From contig NZ_VWXL01000014.1 in assembly GCF_009746625.1 (NCBI RefSeq), forward strand, positions 310,001 to 374,000: a stretch of DNA of 64,000 nucleotides, given 5' to 3'. The notes under the pieces are model-generated. The model made no database searches, was not told the origin of the DNA, and saw nothing but the letters and a program-made list of their open reading frames with translations. The translations under genes and the position numbers were made by a program. Of the stretch, positions 15,893 to 24,712 are shown in pieces (position 1 is the first letter of the stretch; each line of letters starts with the position of its first letter). Origin of the DNA: Caproicibacter fermentans (GTDB lineage: Bacteria > Bacillota > Clostridia > Oscillospirales > Acutalibacteraceae).

Positions 15893-18187
15893 TTATTCCA
15901 GATTTGCCCCGACGAACTGGCTGTTGTAAAGGTCGGCGTAAAATCCGTTTTTCTTCATGAGCTCGTCATGGCTGCCGGTTTCGATGATGGTTCCGTGATT
16001 CATGACGAGAATCAGATGGGCGTCGCGAATGGTGGAAAGCCGGTGCGCGATGACGAAGTTGGTCCTGCCGCGCATCAGCACTCCCATGGCTTTCTGAATC
16101 AAAACCTCCGTGCGGGTATCGACACTGCTGGTGGCTTCGTCCAGAATCAGTACGGACGGGTCCGCGAGAATCGCCCGCGCGATGGTGAGAAGCTGTTTCT
16201 GTCCTTGGGAGATATTGGAGGCTTCCTCGTTCAGAACCGTCCGGTAGCCCTCCGGAAGAGAACGGATAAAGTGGTCCGCGTGAGCGGCCTTCGCCGCCGA
16301 GACAACCTGTTCGTGGGTCGCGTTTTCGCGGCCATAGGCGATGTTTTCCTCAATGGTACCGTTGAAGAGCCAGGTATCCTGGAGAACCATCCCGAACATG
16401 GTCCGCAGGCTTCCGCGCGCGATGTCCCGGATGTCGACGCCGTCAAACGTGATTGCGCCTCCGTTGACTTCGTAAAAGCGCATCAGCAGATTCACGAGCG
16501 TTGTTTTCCCTGCGCCGGTCGGGCCGACGATCGCAACTGTTTCTCCCTGTTTGAAATCAAGGTTCATGTCTTCCATCAGAGGGACGGATTCGGTATAGCG
16601 GAATTTTACATGGTCAAAACGGATATCGCCTTTCGGATGTTCGATCTTGACCGCGTCTTCGGTGTCCGGAATTTCTTCTTCTTCGTCAAGAATCTCAAAG
16701 ACGCGTTCCGCGCAGGCGATGGTGGACTGAATAATATTCGCAATGTTCGCCGTCTGGATGATCGGCATGGAAAAGGATCTTGAATACTGGATAAAAGCGG
16801 TGATGTCGCCGATGTTCAGAAAGCTTTTCGTGACGAAAATGCCGCCGACCACCGAGACGAGAACATAGCCGATATTGCTCACGAAATTCATCAGCGGATA
16901 CATAATGCCGCTCATGAACTGGGCTTTCCAGCCTACGTTGTAAAGGTCGTCGTTGACTTTTTCAAAGGTTTCGATGGACTCCCTTTCACGCCCGAACGCT
17001 TTTACAATGATATGTCCCGTAAACATTTCCTCGGTGTGTCCGCTGAGCGTGCCGAGATGTTTTTGCTGCGCCTTGTAATACTTTTGCGAATGGGAGGCGA
17101 TAAACATGGTCACGCCGATATAGAGCGGCAGGGTACACAGTACGATCAGCGTCAGAATCGGACTGTAAAGAAGCATCATGATGATATAGCCCAGAATCTG
17201 GCAGACGGACTGAATCAGCTGGGTCATGCTTTGCTGAAGAGTGCTTGAAACCGTGTCGATATCGTTGGTCATGCGGCTGAGGATATCGCCGCTGGTGTGT
17301 CCGTCATAGTATTTCAGCGGCAGGCGTGCGAGCTTGTCGTTTAGATCCTTTCGAAGGCTGTACACCGTTACCTGCGAAACGCTTGCCATGATATACCGCA
17401 TCAGGAAGGTGAAAAGCGAGCTGAGAAGATAGACAAATAAAAGGAACAGAAGGGTTTTGGCGATGGCGTCAAACGGAATGACGCCGTTGGTCTCGCGGAT
17501 ATCACCCAGATATTTCTGCAGGTCTTCGTCGCTGAGCTGGAACGATTGGACGGAGCTGTCCGACTGGGGAAGCTTTTTAGCAAGTGAGGCGAACCGGCTG
17601 ACGGTGTCCGCCTTTTCATCCGCGCCGGCAATGTCGCTGATGCGGGGAAGGCTTACCATTTCACGCATGGCGCTCAGCGCCTGCGGCGTAACGGACTGTG
17701 AAATTCTATCGTCGAACGCTTTGTCCGCGGCTGCGGCGGCCCGCTGTTCGGCCGCCGCAATCTGGTCCTGAGAAGCTCCCTCCTGCTCCAGCGCCGCGCG
17801 CGCCGCCGCTTTAGCCTGATTTTCAGCCTGGCTGCGCGCGGAGTCGATTTGATCCAGCCGGGCTTTCAGAGGCTTACTCATGGACTCCTGTGCTTTGGTG
17901 ACTTCCGAAATCATGTGCTTTGCGATGAAGCCATCGGTCAGCTGATTGATCGCGTCTCCGCTGATTCTCGGGGCCAGAACGGTGAAAGCGGTTGATAAAA
18001 GCGCAAACAGAACGACGGCGGCGAGTCTAAAGGTGTGCGGCTTCAGGTATTTGACCAGGCGCTTGAGCGTTCCCATAAAGTCTTTGGCTTTTTCCACGGG
18101 CCTTCCGATGGAGCCGCCGGGCCCGCCTCTGTGCCCCATGGCGCCCGGCCTTTCCGCCGGGCTGGTGTTATTCCGATTTTCGCTCAT
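15893..18187 (-). CDS. Heterodimeric ABC exporter subunit with large extracytoplasmic loop
   Basis: 764 residues from ATG 18187, which overlaps the upstream subunit's stop by 4 bp. It is an ABC half-exporter: a membrane domain, then an ATPase with GPTGAGKTT (Walker A), the signature NISQGQKQLL and ILDEATSSVD (Walker B). The family is usually 570-620 residues. The extra length is a glycine-rich cytoplasmic N-tail and about 140 residues between the first and second membrane helices, roughly residues 90-235, rich in Ala, Gln, Asp and Ser and predicted to be partly coiled coil. With the partner at 18184 it should form a drug or lipid/peptide exporter. The MarR gene upstream suggests induction by a toxic small molecule. 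Confidence 0.85.
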   Translation of the reverse strand: MSENRNNTSPAERPGAMGHRGGPGGSIGRPVEKAKDFMGTLKRLVKYLKPHTFRLAAVVLFALLSTAFTVLAPRISGDAINQLTDGFIAKHMISEVTKAQESMSKPLKARLDQIDSARSQAENQAKAAARAALEQEGASQDQIAAAEQRAAAAADKAFDDRISQSVTPQALSAMREMVSLPRISDIAGADEKADTVSRFASLAKKLPQSDSSVQSFQLSDEDLQKYLGDIRETNGVIPFDAIAKTLLFLLFVYLLSSLFTFLMRYIMASVSQVTVYSLRKDLNDKLARLPLKYYDGHTSGDILSRMTNDIDTVSSTLQQSMTQLIQSVCQILGYIIMMLLYSPILTLIVLCTLPLYIGVTMFIASHSQKYYKAQQKHLGTLSGHTEEMFTGHIIVKAFGRERESIETFEKVNDDLYNVGWKAQFMSGIMYPLMNFVSNIGYVLVSVVGGIFVTKSFLNIGDITAFIQYSRSFSMPIIQTANIANIIQSTIACAERVFEILDEEEEIPDTEDAVKIEHPKGDIRFDHVKFRYTESVPLMEDMNLDFKQGETVAIVGPTGAGKTTLVNLLMRFYEVNGGAITFDGVDIRDIARGSLRTMFGMVLQDTWLFNGTIEENIAYGRENATHEQVVSAAKAAHADHFIRSLPEGYRTVLNEEASNISQGQKQLLTIARAILADPSVLILDEATSSVDTRTEVLIQKAMGVLMRGRTNFVIAHRLSTIRDAHLILVMNHGTIIETGSHDELMKKNGFYADLYNSQFVGANLE

Positions 18188-19911
18188 GCCAATTCCTCCT
18201 CGGAAAGCTGCGAAGCCACGATTTCTCGATAAACGCCGCAGCTTTTCAGCAGCTCGCTGTGAGTGCCGATTCCCGCGACCGAACCTTCGTCAAGAACTAT
18301 GATCCGGTCGGCGTCCATAACGGTTCCGACGCGCTGCGCGACAATTATGACGGTGGCTTTCTGGGTGTCTTTTTTCAATGCGGCGCGAAGCTTCGCGTCC
18401 GTTTTAAAGTCGAGCGCGGAAAAGCTGTCGTCAAACACATAAATTTCCGGACGGCGGACCAGGGCCCGCGCGATGGAAAGTCGCTGCTTTTGTCCGCCGG
18501 AGAGGTTCTGACCGCCCTCAGACAGCATGGAATCGTATCCGTCCGACATCTGGGAGATAAATTCAGACGCCTGCGCGACGTCCGCCGCATGGCGGATTTC
18601 ATCTTCCGACGCGTCTTCTTTTCCGTACCGCAGGTTTTCGTCGACCGTGCCTGTAAAAAGCCTTGCTTTCTGCGGGACGAAACCGATTTTGTTTCGAAGC
18701 TCTTCCTGCGGCATCGCCTTTACGTCGATGCCGTCGACAAGAACCTGACCCTCATCCGCGTCGTAAAAACGCGGAATCAGATTGATCAGCGTGCTTTTGC
18801 CGCTGCCGGTGCCGCCGATAATCGCCGTGGTTTCGCCCGGTTTTACGGAAAATGAAACATTTTGAATCGCGGACTGCTCCGCGCCGTGATACCGGAAGGT
18901 TACGTTCCGGAATTCCACATAGCCCTTTTCTGCTGCGGCGGGTTCCGGCAGCTGGGGATCGATAATTTCAGGCTCGGTGCTCAAAACCTCGTTAATACGG
19001 TCTGCGGCTGCCTGGGCGCGCGGAATCATGACGAACATCATGACAAACATCAGAAGCGAAAACATGATCTGCATCGCGTACTGGACAAAAGCCATCAGTG
19101 CGCCGAGGTTCATCTCCCCGGTGTCGATTCTTTTGCTTCCGAACCAGAGCACGCACACGGTGACCAGGTTCATGATCAACATCATCATCGGCATCAGGAC
19201 CGCCATGATGCGGTTTACATGAATATAAGTATCCGTCAGATCCTTGTTGGCGGTTTCAAACCGCGCTTTTTCGTGGTCGATTTTATTAAATGCCCGGATG
19301 ACACGGATACCGGTCAGGTTTTCGCGCAGAATCAGATTGATGCGGTCCAGTTTTCGCTGAACCTGACGGAAAATCGGAACTACTTTGGATGTGACCAGAT
19401 AGATGATTAAAATCAGGACGGGCAGCGCGATGGCAAGAATCAGTGTCAGGGTCCTGTCCTGATGATACGCTTGAAAAATACCTCCGACGCAGGTCAGAGG
19501 AGCGCGGATCATCATATTGATGATCATGATTGTAACGGTCTGAATTTGGATAATGTCGTTGGTTGTTCTGGTAATCAGAGTGGAAGAACCGAATCGGTCG
19601 AACTCATGCAGCGAAAAATTTTCCACACGGCGGAAAATCCGGTTTCTCAGAATCCTGCCCAGGCCGACGGACACCCTGGCGCCGAGAAAGCCCGCCACGA
19701 CGGCGCAGATTACGCCTCCCGCCGCGATCAGAAGCATGTATTCCCCTGTTTTCCAGATATAACCGATATTTTTGGTCATGATCCCGTTGTTGACAATGTC
19801 CGACATCAGAGTCGGCAGATAGAGGTCGGACATCACCTGAAGAAACAAAAATACCAGAATCATAATGATAGAGACGGTATATGGCTTCAGGTTCCGATAA
19901 ATTTTCAGCAT
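18184..19911 (-). CDS. Heterodimeric ABC exporter subunit
   Basis: 575 residues from ATG 19911, behind AGGAGG. Six membrane helices (for example ISIIMILVFLFLQVMSDLYLPTLMS with the LPTLMSDIVN(N)GI motif found in YfiB/LmrA-like subunits) are followed by an ATPase with GGTGSGKST, the signature NLSGGQKQRLS and VFDDSFSALD. The Walker B site ends in Asp-Asp instead of Asp-Glu, so this is the degenerate catalytic site typical of one half of heterodimeric exporters. It starts 17 bp after the marR gene and overlaps the second subunit, making a three-gene operon. Confidence 0.88.
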   Translation of the reverse strand: MLKIYRNLKPYTVSIIMILVFLFLQVMSDLYLPTLMSDIVNNGIMTKNIGYIWKTGEYMLLIAAGGVICAVVAGFLGARVSVGLGRILRNRIFRRVENFSLHEFDRFGSSTLITRTTNDIIQIQTVTIMIINMMIRAPLTCVGGIFQAYHQDRTLTLILAIALPVLILIIYLVTSKVVPIFRQVQRKLDRINLILRENLTGIRVIRAFNKIDHEKARFETANKDLTDTYIHVNRIMAVLMPMMMLIMNLVTVCVLWFGSKRIDTGEMNLGALMAFVQYAMQIMFSLLMFVMMFVMIPRAQAAADRINEVLSTEPEIIDPQLPEPAAAEKGYVEFRNVTFRYHGAEQSAIQNVSFSVKPGETTAIIGGTGSGKSTLINLIPRFYDADEGQVLVDGIDVKAMPQEELRNKIGFVPQKARLFTGTVDENLRYGKEDASEDEIRHAADVAQASEFISQMSDGYDSMLSEGGQNLSGGQKQRLSIARALVRRPEIYVFDDSFSALDFKTDAKLRAALKKDTQKATVIIVAQRVGTVMDADRIIVLDEGSVAGIGTHSELLKSCGVYREIVASQLSEEELA

Positions 19912-19928
19912 TCAGAAACCTCCTGAGC

Positions 19929-20423
19929 TTATGGGTTGTGATGTTTACTGTTTTCATGGCTTTTGGAACTTTCGTAGACGTATACTTCGTTGAGCAAATT
20001 TGCAAATTCAATGCTTTTCTCCACACCGAGATAGTGAACCATTCCCTCAACGTGAGCGGCAAAGTGCTTCTGATGGTCTGAAAGAAGGCGGTTTCCCTCT
20101 TCGGTCAACCGTACGCGGATAATCCGCCGGTCCTTTCGGTCCGTGTCCCTTGCCACGAGCTTCAGGGTTTCCAAATGATAAACGGTGGGTGTTACCGTGG
20201 GCGATTTCACATGGAGCTCCCGGCTGAGCTCCGAGATGCTGACTCCGTCCGGGCAGCTGGATTCCATTTGTTTCAATGCGAACAGAATCAATATATCGCT
20301 GTGCCTGCACGGTTTGTTTTCCCGCTTCTTTTCCGCATAATTTTTTCCCCGAAGGCGTTCGAACTGGACCAGGGCAGTCAGCAGCATTTTTCCTGCTTCT
20401 TCTGTACGGTCTTCATCGGGCAT
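19929..20423 (-). CDS. MarR-family transcriptional regulator of the ABC exporter
   Basis: 164 residues from ATG 20423, with GAAAGG upstream. A central winged helix, VSISELSRELHVKSPTVTPTVYHLETLKLVARDTDRKDRRIIRVRLTEEG, has the MarR recognition helix and the D-x-R-D-x-R wing motif. The C-terminal helix that would dimerise ends in a His/Ser/Asn-rich tail. It heads the exporter operon, which fits autoregulation: a MarR dimer blocking the promoter at 20477-20505 until it binds a drug-like ligand that the exporter removes. Confidence 0.85.
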   Translation of the reverse strand: MPDEDRTEEAGKMLLTALVQFERLRGKNYAEKKRENKPCRHSDILILFALKQMESSCPDGVSISELSRELHVKSPTVTPTVYHLETLKLVARDTDRKDRRIIRVRLTEEGNRLLSDHQKHFAAHVEGMVHYLGVEKSIEFANLLNEVYVYESSKSHENSKHHNP

Positions 20424-20476
20424 TTGACAACAACCTTTCGAAAATTAGTTAGAGTACCTATTTATTTGGATTCCTA

Positions 20477-20505
20477 ATTATACGTCCGCCAAAGGAAATG
20501 GTCAA
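20477..20505 (-). promoter_or_regulatory. Promoter of the marR-ABC exporter operon and likely MarR site
   Basis: On the minus strand TTGACC (20505-20500), a 17-bp spacer and a perfect TATAAT (20482-20477). Just downstream, between 20443 and 20480, two imperfect repeats of the form GAGTACCTATTTAT and GGATTCCTAATTAT (10 of 14 positions alike) overlap the start region and are candidates for the MarR operator. Confidence 0.75.
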
Positions 20506-20656
20506 TATTTAAGTTGATCATGTTTTTTTAAAATCAGGAAAAATGGTTGTAGGTATCTTATAAAAAATAAGCTTATGAAACAAAGGATGACATACATTAC
20601 TCGCTATTGGAAATAAATATTGTGTATATTTTTGCAATGAAATATACCGCTTTCTC

Positions 20657-20685
20657 TTGACAGATGACCGCAGACACGCTATGCT
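20657..20685 (+). promoter_or_regulatory. Promoter driving a long leader before the peptide ABC operon
   Basis: A perfect TTGACA at 20657-20662, a 17-bp spacer and TATGCT at 20680-20685. A transcript starting near 20692 would run through two hairpins before the solute-binding protein gene at 20969. The TTGACAGAT word is repeated at 20699. Confidence 0.7.
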
Positions 20686-20745
20686 ATTAATAATTTAATT
20701 GACAGATAATTACCTGTAAAGCTGAATTTCTCTTAGTCTACCGGC

Positions 20746-20786
20746 AATGGAGCCTTGTATCGAACGATATGGGGCTTCATTTTTAT
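20746..20786 (+). terminator. First leader hairpin (terminator-like)
   Basis: GGAGCC...ATCG-AA-CGAT...GGGGCTT forms an interrupted stem, and TTTTTATTT follows. Placed about 55 nt after the presumed transcription start, it looks like an attenuator or the end of a short RNA. Confidence 0.5.
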
Positions 20787-20821
20787 TTGTTTTCAACGGA
20801 ATTATTATACACATGCGGCAA

Positions 20822-20867
20822 AGGGGCCCTGATCCGAAAAGAATCGGATTAGGGCCCCTCGTTTTTT
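20822..20867 (+). terminator. Second leader hairpin (strong terminator)
   Basis: AGGGGCCCTGATCCG at 20822-20836 pairs with 20845-20859 with a single mismatch, followed by TTTTTT at 20862-20867. It is a textbook intrinsic terminator with no gene directly upstream, about 100 nt before the solute-binding protein gene. Confidence 0.75.
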
Positions 20868-20968
20868 ACCGAAGGAAATTACGCGGGTAATGCTTCCGGG
20901 ATCACCGGAATGATTATAATAAGCCGTTTGCTTTATGAATTGCGAATTTTGAGAATGGAGTGAAAGTA

Positions 20969-22591
20969 ATGAAGTTTATGAAAAAAATTGCGCTTCTGCT
21001 GGCTGCCGCGACCATCCTGTCCTCGCTGGCGGCATGCGGCGGAAGTACAGCAACTGCAAGCCCATCGGCGGGGGGGACCTCATCGGCGGCTTCTAAAAAG
21101 ACCATTAATGTAGGACTGACCAATACGCCCGCGAATCTGGATCCTCTGGACTTTGTCGACAACGCGACCACATGGATTACACAGATTCTTTATCTGCCGC
21201 TGATGGACCTTGACGAAGACGGAACCTATAAGCCCCAGCTTGCCGATTCGGTGGATACGACGGACAACAAGGTTTATACGGTTCACCTGAATGAAGACGC
21301 CAAATGGACCGACGGTCAGCCGGTTACCGCGGACGACGTCGTTTTTACAACCAATCTGGTCTGCAACCCGAAAACGAACTCCAATCTGAGCTCTTATATT
21401 AACCTGATTGACGGGACGGATAAAACCGGTAAATCCACCGGCGACACAGTCTCCGGCGTGAAAAGGATCGATGACCATACCGTTCAGTTCACACTGAAGA
21501 GCAAGGCCGGGATGGATGTTTTTAAAGATTCTGTCTGTAAAAACATCAAAACGGTTCCGCAGCACGTTTTTAAGGACGTTGACCCCGCCACTGTCCTCAC
21601 GAGCAAACAGGTTCAGGATGCGGCCGTGACGGACGGCGCGTTTCAGCTGGTATCCTTCCAGAAGAGCCAGTATGTACAGCTTGCCGCCAACAAGGACTAT
21701 TTCCGGGGAACGCCGAAAGTTGACGAGCTCAATTTCAAAATCATGCAGGGCAGCAATATCACCGCGGAACTTCAGAGCGGCGAAATCGATATGAACTGGC
21801 CCGGCATCGGCAACGTTCCGGTGGAGGATTACGACAAGGTCAAGGCAATGGACAACCTCACCATTATCCCCGGCGTTCCGTGGACCATTCAGTATCTGTT
21901 TATCAACAACAAAACTTTCACCGACAAAAAAGTCCGTCAGGCGATTTCCATGGCAATCGACCGCAAGTCCATCAACGACAATCTGTGCAAAGGCGAAGGC
22001 GAGCTGATTCAGCTTCCGTTTGCCAGCGATTACAAATTCCTGAATCAGGATGTTTCAACTCCGGTGTTCGATCTCGCGAAGGCGAAACAGCTGCTTGCCG
22101 AATCCGGATTCGATACCGGCAAGACTATTCGTTTTAACGTCCCGACCGGCAATACGACCCGTGAATCCGTCGCAAACGTTGTGCAGAGCAACCTGACTGC
22201 GCTCGGCCTGAACGTCCAGATTCAGAAATACGATTTCCCGACCATCATGAGCAAGCTGCGCAGCCTGGATTACGACCTGACGATTGTCGGCAACTCCACG
22301 ACCCCGACCAACCCCACCAGCTGGCTGCAGTTCCTGTATGAAACAGGCATGGATCATAACGAGTACAGCAACCCGGATGTCGACAGCCTGATCGAATCCG
22401 CCTATGTTGAGACGGATGAAAACCAAATCAAGGAAGATTACATGAAGCTGCAGGAAATACTTGCCGACGAAATGCCGACTCCCGCATTGTACGCTTCTTA
22501 TGAGCTGATGGCGGTCAACAAGAGAATCGTTACCGGGAAGCCGAAAATCTACGGTATGACCGTCAATGTTCAGGACTGGGATATCAAGTAA
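20969..22591 (+). CDS. Oligopeptide/dipeptide ABC transporter substrate-binding lipoprotein
   Basis: 540 residues. ATG 20969 is chosen over GTG 20960 because GGAG at 20957-20960 then has 8-nt spacing. A lipoprotein signal peptide ends in the lipobox LSSLAAC-GG, so the mature protein is anchored outside the membrane by a diacylglyceryl cysteine. The rest is SBP_bac_5 (DppA/OppA-like): GLTNTPANLDPLDFVDNA, TDGQPVTADDVVFT, FKIMQGSN, and DKKVRQAISMAIDRKSI. It captures peptides or similar ligands for the permease encoded downstream. A strong hairpin after the gene probably raises its level relative to the other subunits. Confidence 0.9.
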   Translation: MKFMKKIALLLAAATILSSLAACGGSTATASPSAGGTSSAASKKTINVGLTNTPANLDPLDFVDNATTWITQILYLPLMDLDEDGTYKPQLADSVDTTDNKVYTVHLNEDAKWTDGQPVTADDVVFTTNLVCNPKTNSNLSSYINLIDGTDKTGKSTGDTVSGVKRIDDHTVQFTLKSKAGMDVFKDSVCKNIKTVPQHVFKDVDPATVLTSKQVQDAAVTDGAFQLVSFQKSQYVQLAANKDYFRGTPKVDELNFKIMQGSNITAELQSGEIDMNWPGIGNVPVEDYDKVKAMDNLTIIPGVPWTIQYLFINNKTFTDKKVRQAISMAIDRKSINDNLCKGEGELIQLPFASDYKFLNQDVSTPVFDLAKAKQLLAESGFDTGKTIRFNVPTGNTTRESVANVVQSNLTALGLNVQIQKYDFPTIMSKLRSLDYDLTIVGNSTTPTNPTSWLQFLYETGMDHNEYSNPDVDSLIESAYVETDENQIKEDYMKLQEILADEMPTPALYASYELMAVNKRIVTGKPKIYGMTVNVQDWDIK

Positions 22592-22614
22592 GCACAAATC
22601 AGCGTAGCCTGCCT

Positions 22615-22645
22615 GCCAAACGGAAGCGCGGCGCTTCCGTTTGGC
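22615..22645 (+). terminator. Intercistronic hairpin after the binding-protein gene
   Basis: A perfect 14-bp stem (GCCAAACGGAAGCG / CGCTTCCGTTTGGC) with a 3-nt loop. The following T tract is weak, so it is more likely a partial terminator or 3' mRNA stabiliser than a full stop. Confidence 0.7.
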
Positions 22646-22712
22646 ATCATTCTTATTGATCACGGCCGCAGCCGCGGCAAAGCCATGATAGGAAGAAATG
22701 AGGTTGTAAGGA

Positions 22713-23702
22713 ATGGGATACATGCTGTCCGTGAGGAATTTGCAAACGGCGTTCCATACCGACGCGGGAGAAATCGTTTCCGTTGAGGATGTCAGCTTTG
22801 ACCTGAACCCCGGAGAAACCCTGGGAATCGTAGGGGAATCGGGATGCGGCAAAAGCGTAACATCCCTGTCGATCATCCGGCTTCTGGGAAAAAGCGGACG
22901 CATCAGCAAGGGCGAGATTCAATTTGAGAATCAGGACCTTGCCAAGATGAACGAAAAAGAAATGAGAAAAATTCGCGGCGGCCGGATTTCCATGATCTTT
23001 CAGGAACCGATGACGTCCCTGAACCCGGTTTTCACCATCGGCTATCAGATGCAGGAAACAATTTGCCTTCATCTTCAGATGGGAAAGAAGGAATCGCGCG
23101 CCTATGCGATTGAAATGCTGAAAAAGGTCGGAATCCCGCGTGCGGAATCCGTGATAGACAACTACCCTCATGAGCTGTCCGGCGGGATGCGTCAGCGTGT
23201 GATGATCGCAATGGCACTTTCCTGCAAACCGAAGCTGTTGATTGCGGACGAACCGACAACAGCTCTTGATGTAACCATTCAGGCGCAGATTCTGGAGCTG
23301 ATGAAGAAGCTGCGCAAGGAATCCGGAACCTCCATTATGCTGATTACGCATGACCTCGGCGTCGTTGCGGAGATGGCGGACCGCATCATCGTGATGTATG
23401 CCGGCCAGGTGATTGAATCCGCGGATGTCTACACTCTGTTTGATCATCCGGCGCATCCGTATACCATCGGCCTGATGAATTCGATTCCGACCGTAGACCT
23501 GGACGATTCCAAACGGCTGGAATCCATAACCGGCACCGTGCCTTCCATGTACCAGAAAATCAGGGGGTGCCGTTTCTGCAACCGCTGCAAATACGTGACG
23601 GAACGCTGCCGGAACGAGGCGCCTCCGCTGACACAGCAGGGCGAGGGCCACCTTGCGCGGTGCTTTTTCGCCGGAAATCTGCCACAGAAGAAGGAGGCCT
23701 GA
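22713..23702 (+). CDS. Oligopeptide ABC transporter ATPase (DppD/OppD type)
   Basis: 329 residues from ATG 22713 (ATG 22722 is an alternative). Walker [11 protein letters not shown]-loop QEPMTSLNP, signature ELSGGMRQRVMIAMAL and Walker B LLIADEPTTALD are all intact. The C-terminal OppD/DppD extension with cysteines (GCRFCNRCKYVTERC) fits the [4Fe-4S]-type cluster region seen in dipeptide importers. It pairs with the ATPase encoded next, 3 bp downstream, to power the importer. Confidence 0.92.
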   Translation: MGYMLSVRNLQTAFHTDAGEIVSVEDVSFDLNPGETLGIVGESGCGKSVTSLSIIRLLGKSGRISKGEIQFENQDLAKMNEKEMRKIRGGRISMIFQEPMTSLNPVFTIGYQMQETICLHLQMGKKESRAYAIEMLKKVGIPRAESVIDNYPHELSGGMRQRVMIAMALSCKPKLLIADEPTTALDVTIQAQILELMKKLRKESGTSIMLITHDLGVVAEMADRIIVMYAGQVIESADVYTLFDHPAHPYTIGLMNSIPTVDLDDSKRLESITGTVPSMYQKIRGCRFCNRCKYVTERCRNEAPPLTQQGEGHLARCFFAGNLPQKKEA

Positions 23703-23705
23703 CGG

Positions 23706-24692
23706 ATGGCTGAGATGAATCAAGCGCAGGCTCCCATACTCACAACCAAACAGGTCAAGCTCTACTACCCCATCCGCCGGGGCATTATTTCAAAAACGGT
23801 AGGCTATGTAAAGGCGGTCGACGGCGTGGACCTCAGCATTCTCCCCGGGGAAACGCTCGGTCTGGTGGGGGAATCCGGCTGCGGCAAATCGACTCTTGGC
23901 AGAACTCTTTGCCGGCTGGAAACGCCGACGGACGGAGAGATTGTGTTCGAAGGCAAGAATATTGAAGCGATGGACCAGAAGAGCCTCTACGGCATTCGAA
24001 CCAAGCTGCAGATGATTTTCCAGGATCCTTACTCTTCTTTGAATCCGCGCAAACGCATTGTGGATATTCTGGAGGAACCGCTGATCGTTCATCACATTGT
24101 TCCCAAAGATAAAATCAGCGCGGAGGTCGACCGTTTGCTGGATCTGGTCGGGCTCCCCAAAGGATGCAAACAGAGGTATCCGCATGAGTTTTCCGGCGGA
24201 CAGCGGCAGAGAGTCGGAATCGCGCGGGCCCTGACGGTGCACCCGAAGCTGATTGTCTGCGACGAGCCCGTGTCCGCTCTGGATGTTTCGATTCAGGCAC
24301 AGATTTTGAATCTGCTTCGCGACCTGCAGCAGGAAATGAATCTGACCTATCTGTTTATCGCGCACGGCCTCGGCTCCGTCCGCTACGTCAGCAGCCGCGT
24401 CGCGGTGATGTATCTGGGCAAAATCGTTGAAATCGCGTCAAGGGATGAGATTTTTTCCCGCCCGCTGCACCCCTACACCAAGGTGCTGATGGAAGCGTAT
24501 CCGATTCCGAATCCGCACCTGCGGGGCAAGGAACGAATCGTTTTGGAAGGGGATGTTCCCAGCCCCGCGAATCCACCTTCCGGCTGCCGATTCCATACCC
24601 GTTGCCCGATGGCGACCGAAGAGTGCAGCAGGCAGACCCCCGTATTAAAGGGCAGGGCTCACAAAGTCGCCTGCCTGAAAGTCGATTTGTGA
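23706..24692 (+). CDS. Oligopeptide ABC transporter ATPase (DppF/OppF type)
   Basis: 328 residues from ATG 23706. Walker [16 protein letters not shown]-loop [10 protein letters not shown], signature [16 protein letters not shown] and Walker [13 protein letters not shown] are present, and the C-terminus has the [17 protein letters not shown] motif shared by OppF/DppF proteins. It starts 3 bp after the DppD-like gene and is translationally coupled. Together the two ATPases form the nucleotide-binding pair of the importer. Confidence 0.92.
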   Translation: MAEMNQAQAPILTTKQVKLYYPIRRGIISKTVGYVKAVDGVDLSILPGETLGLVGESGCGKSTLGRTLCRLETPTDGEIVFEGKNIEAMDQKSLYGIRTKLQMIFQDPYSSLNPRKRIVDILEEPLIVHHIVPKDKISAEVDRLLDLVGLPKGCKQRYPHEFSGGQRQRVGIARALTVHPKLIVCDEPVSALDVSIQAQILNLLRDLQQEMNLTYLFIAHGLGSVRYVSSRVAVMYLGKIVEIASRDEIFSRPLHPYTKVLMEAYPIPNPHLRGKERIVLEGDVPSPANPPSGCRFHTRCPMATEECSRQTPVLKGRAHKVACLKVDL

Positions 24693-24712
24693 GGAAAGGC
24701 CGGTGAACTGGA

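Noticed and set aside
20690-20968. A named riboswitch or T-box in the leader
   Set aside because: Hairpins are clear, but no consensus core (for example the T-box sequence) could be matched by eye; left as an unassigned leader.
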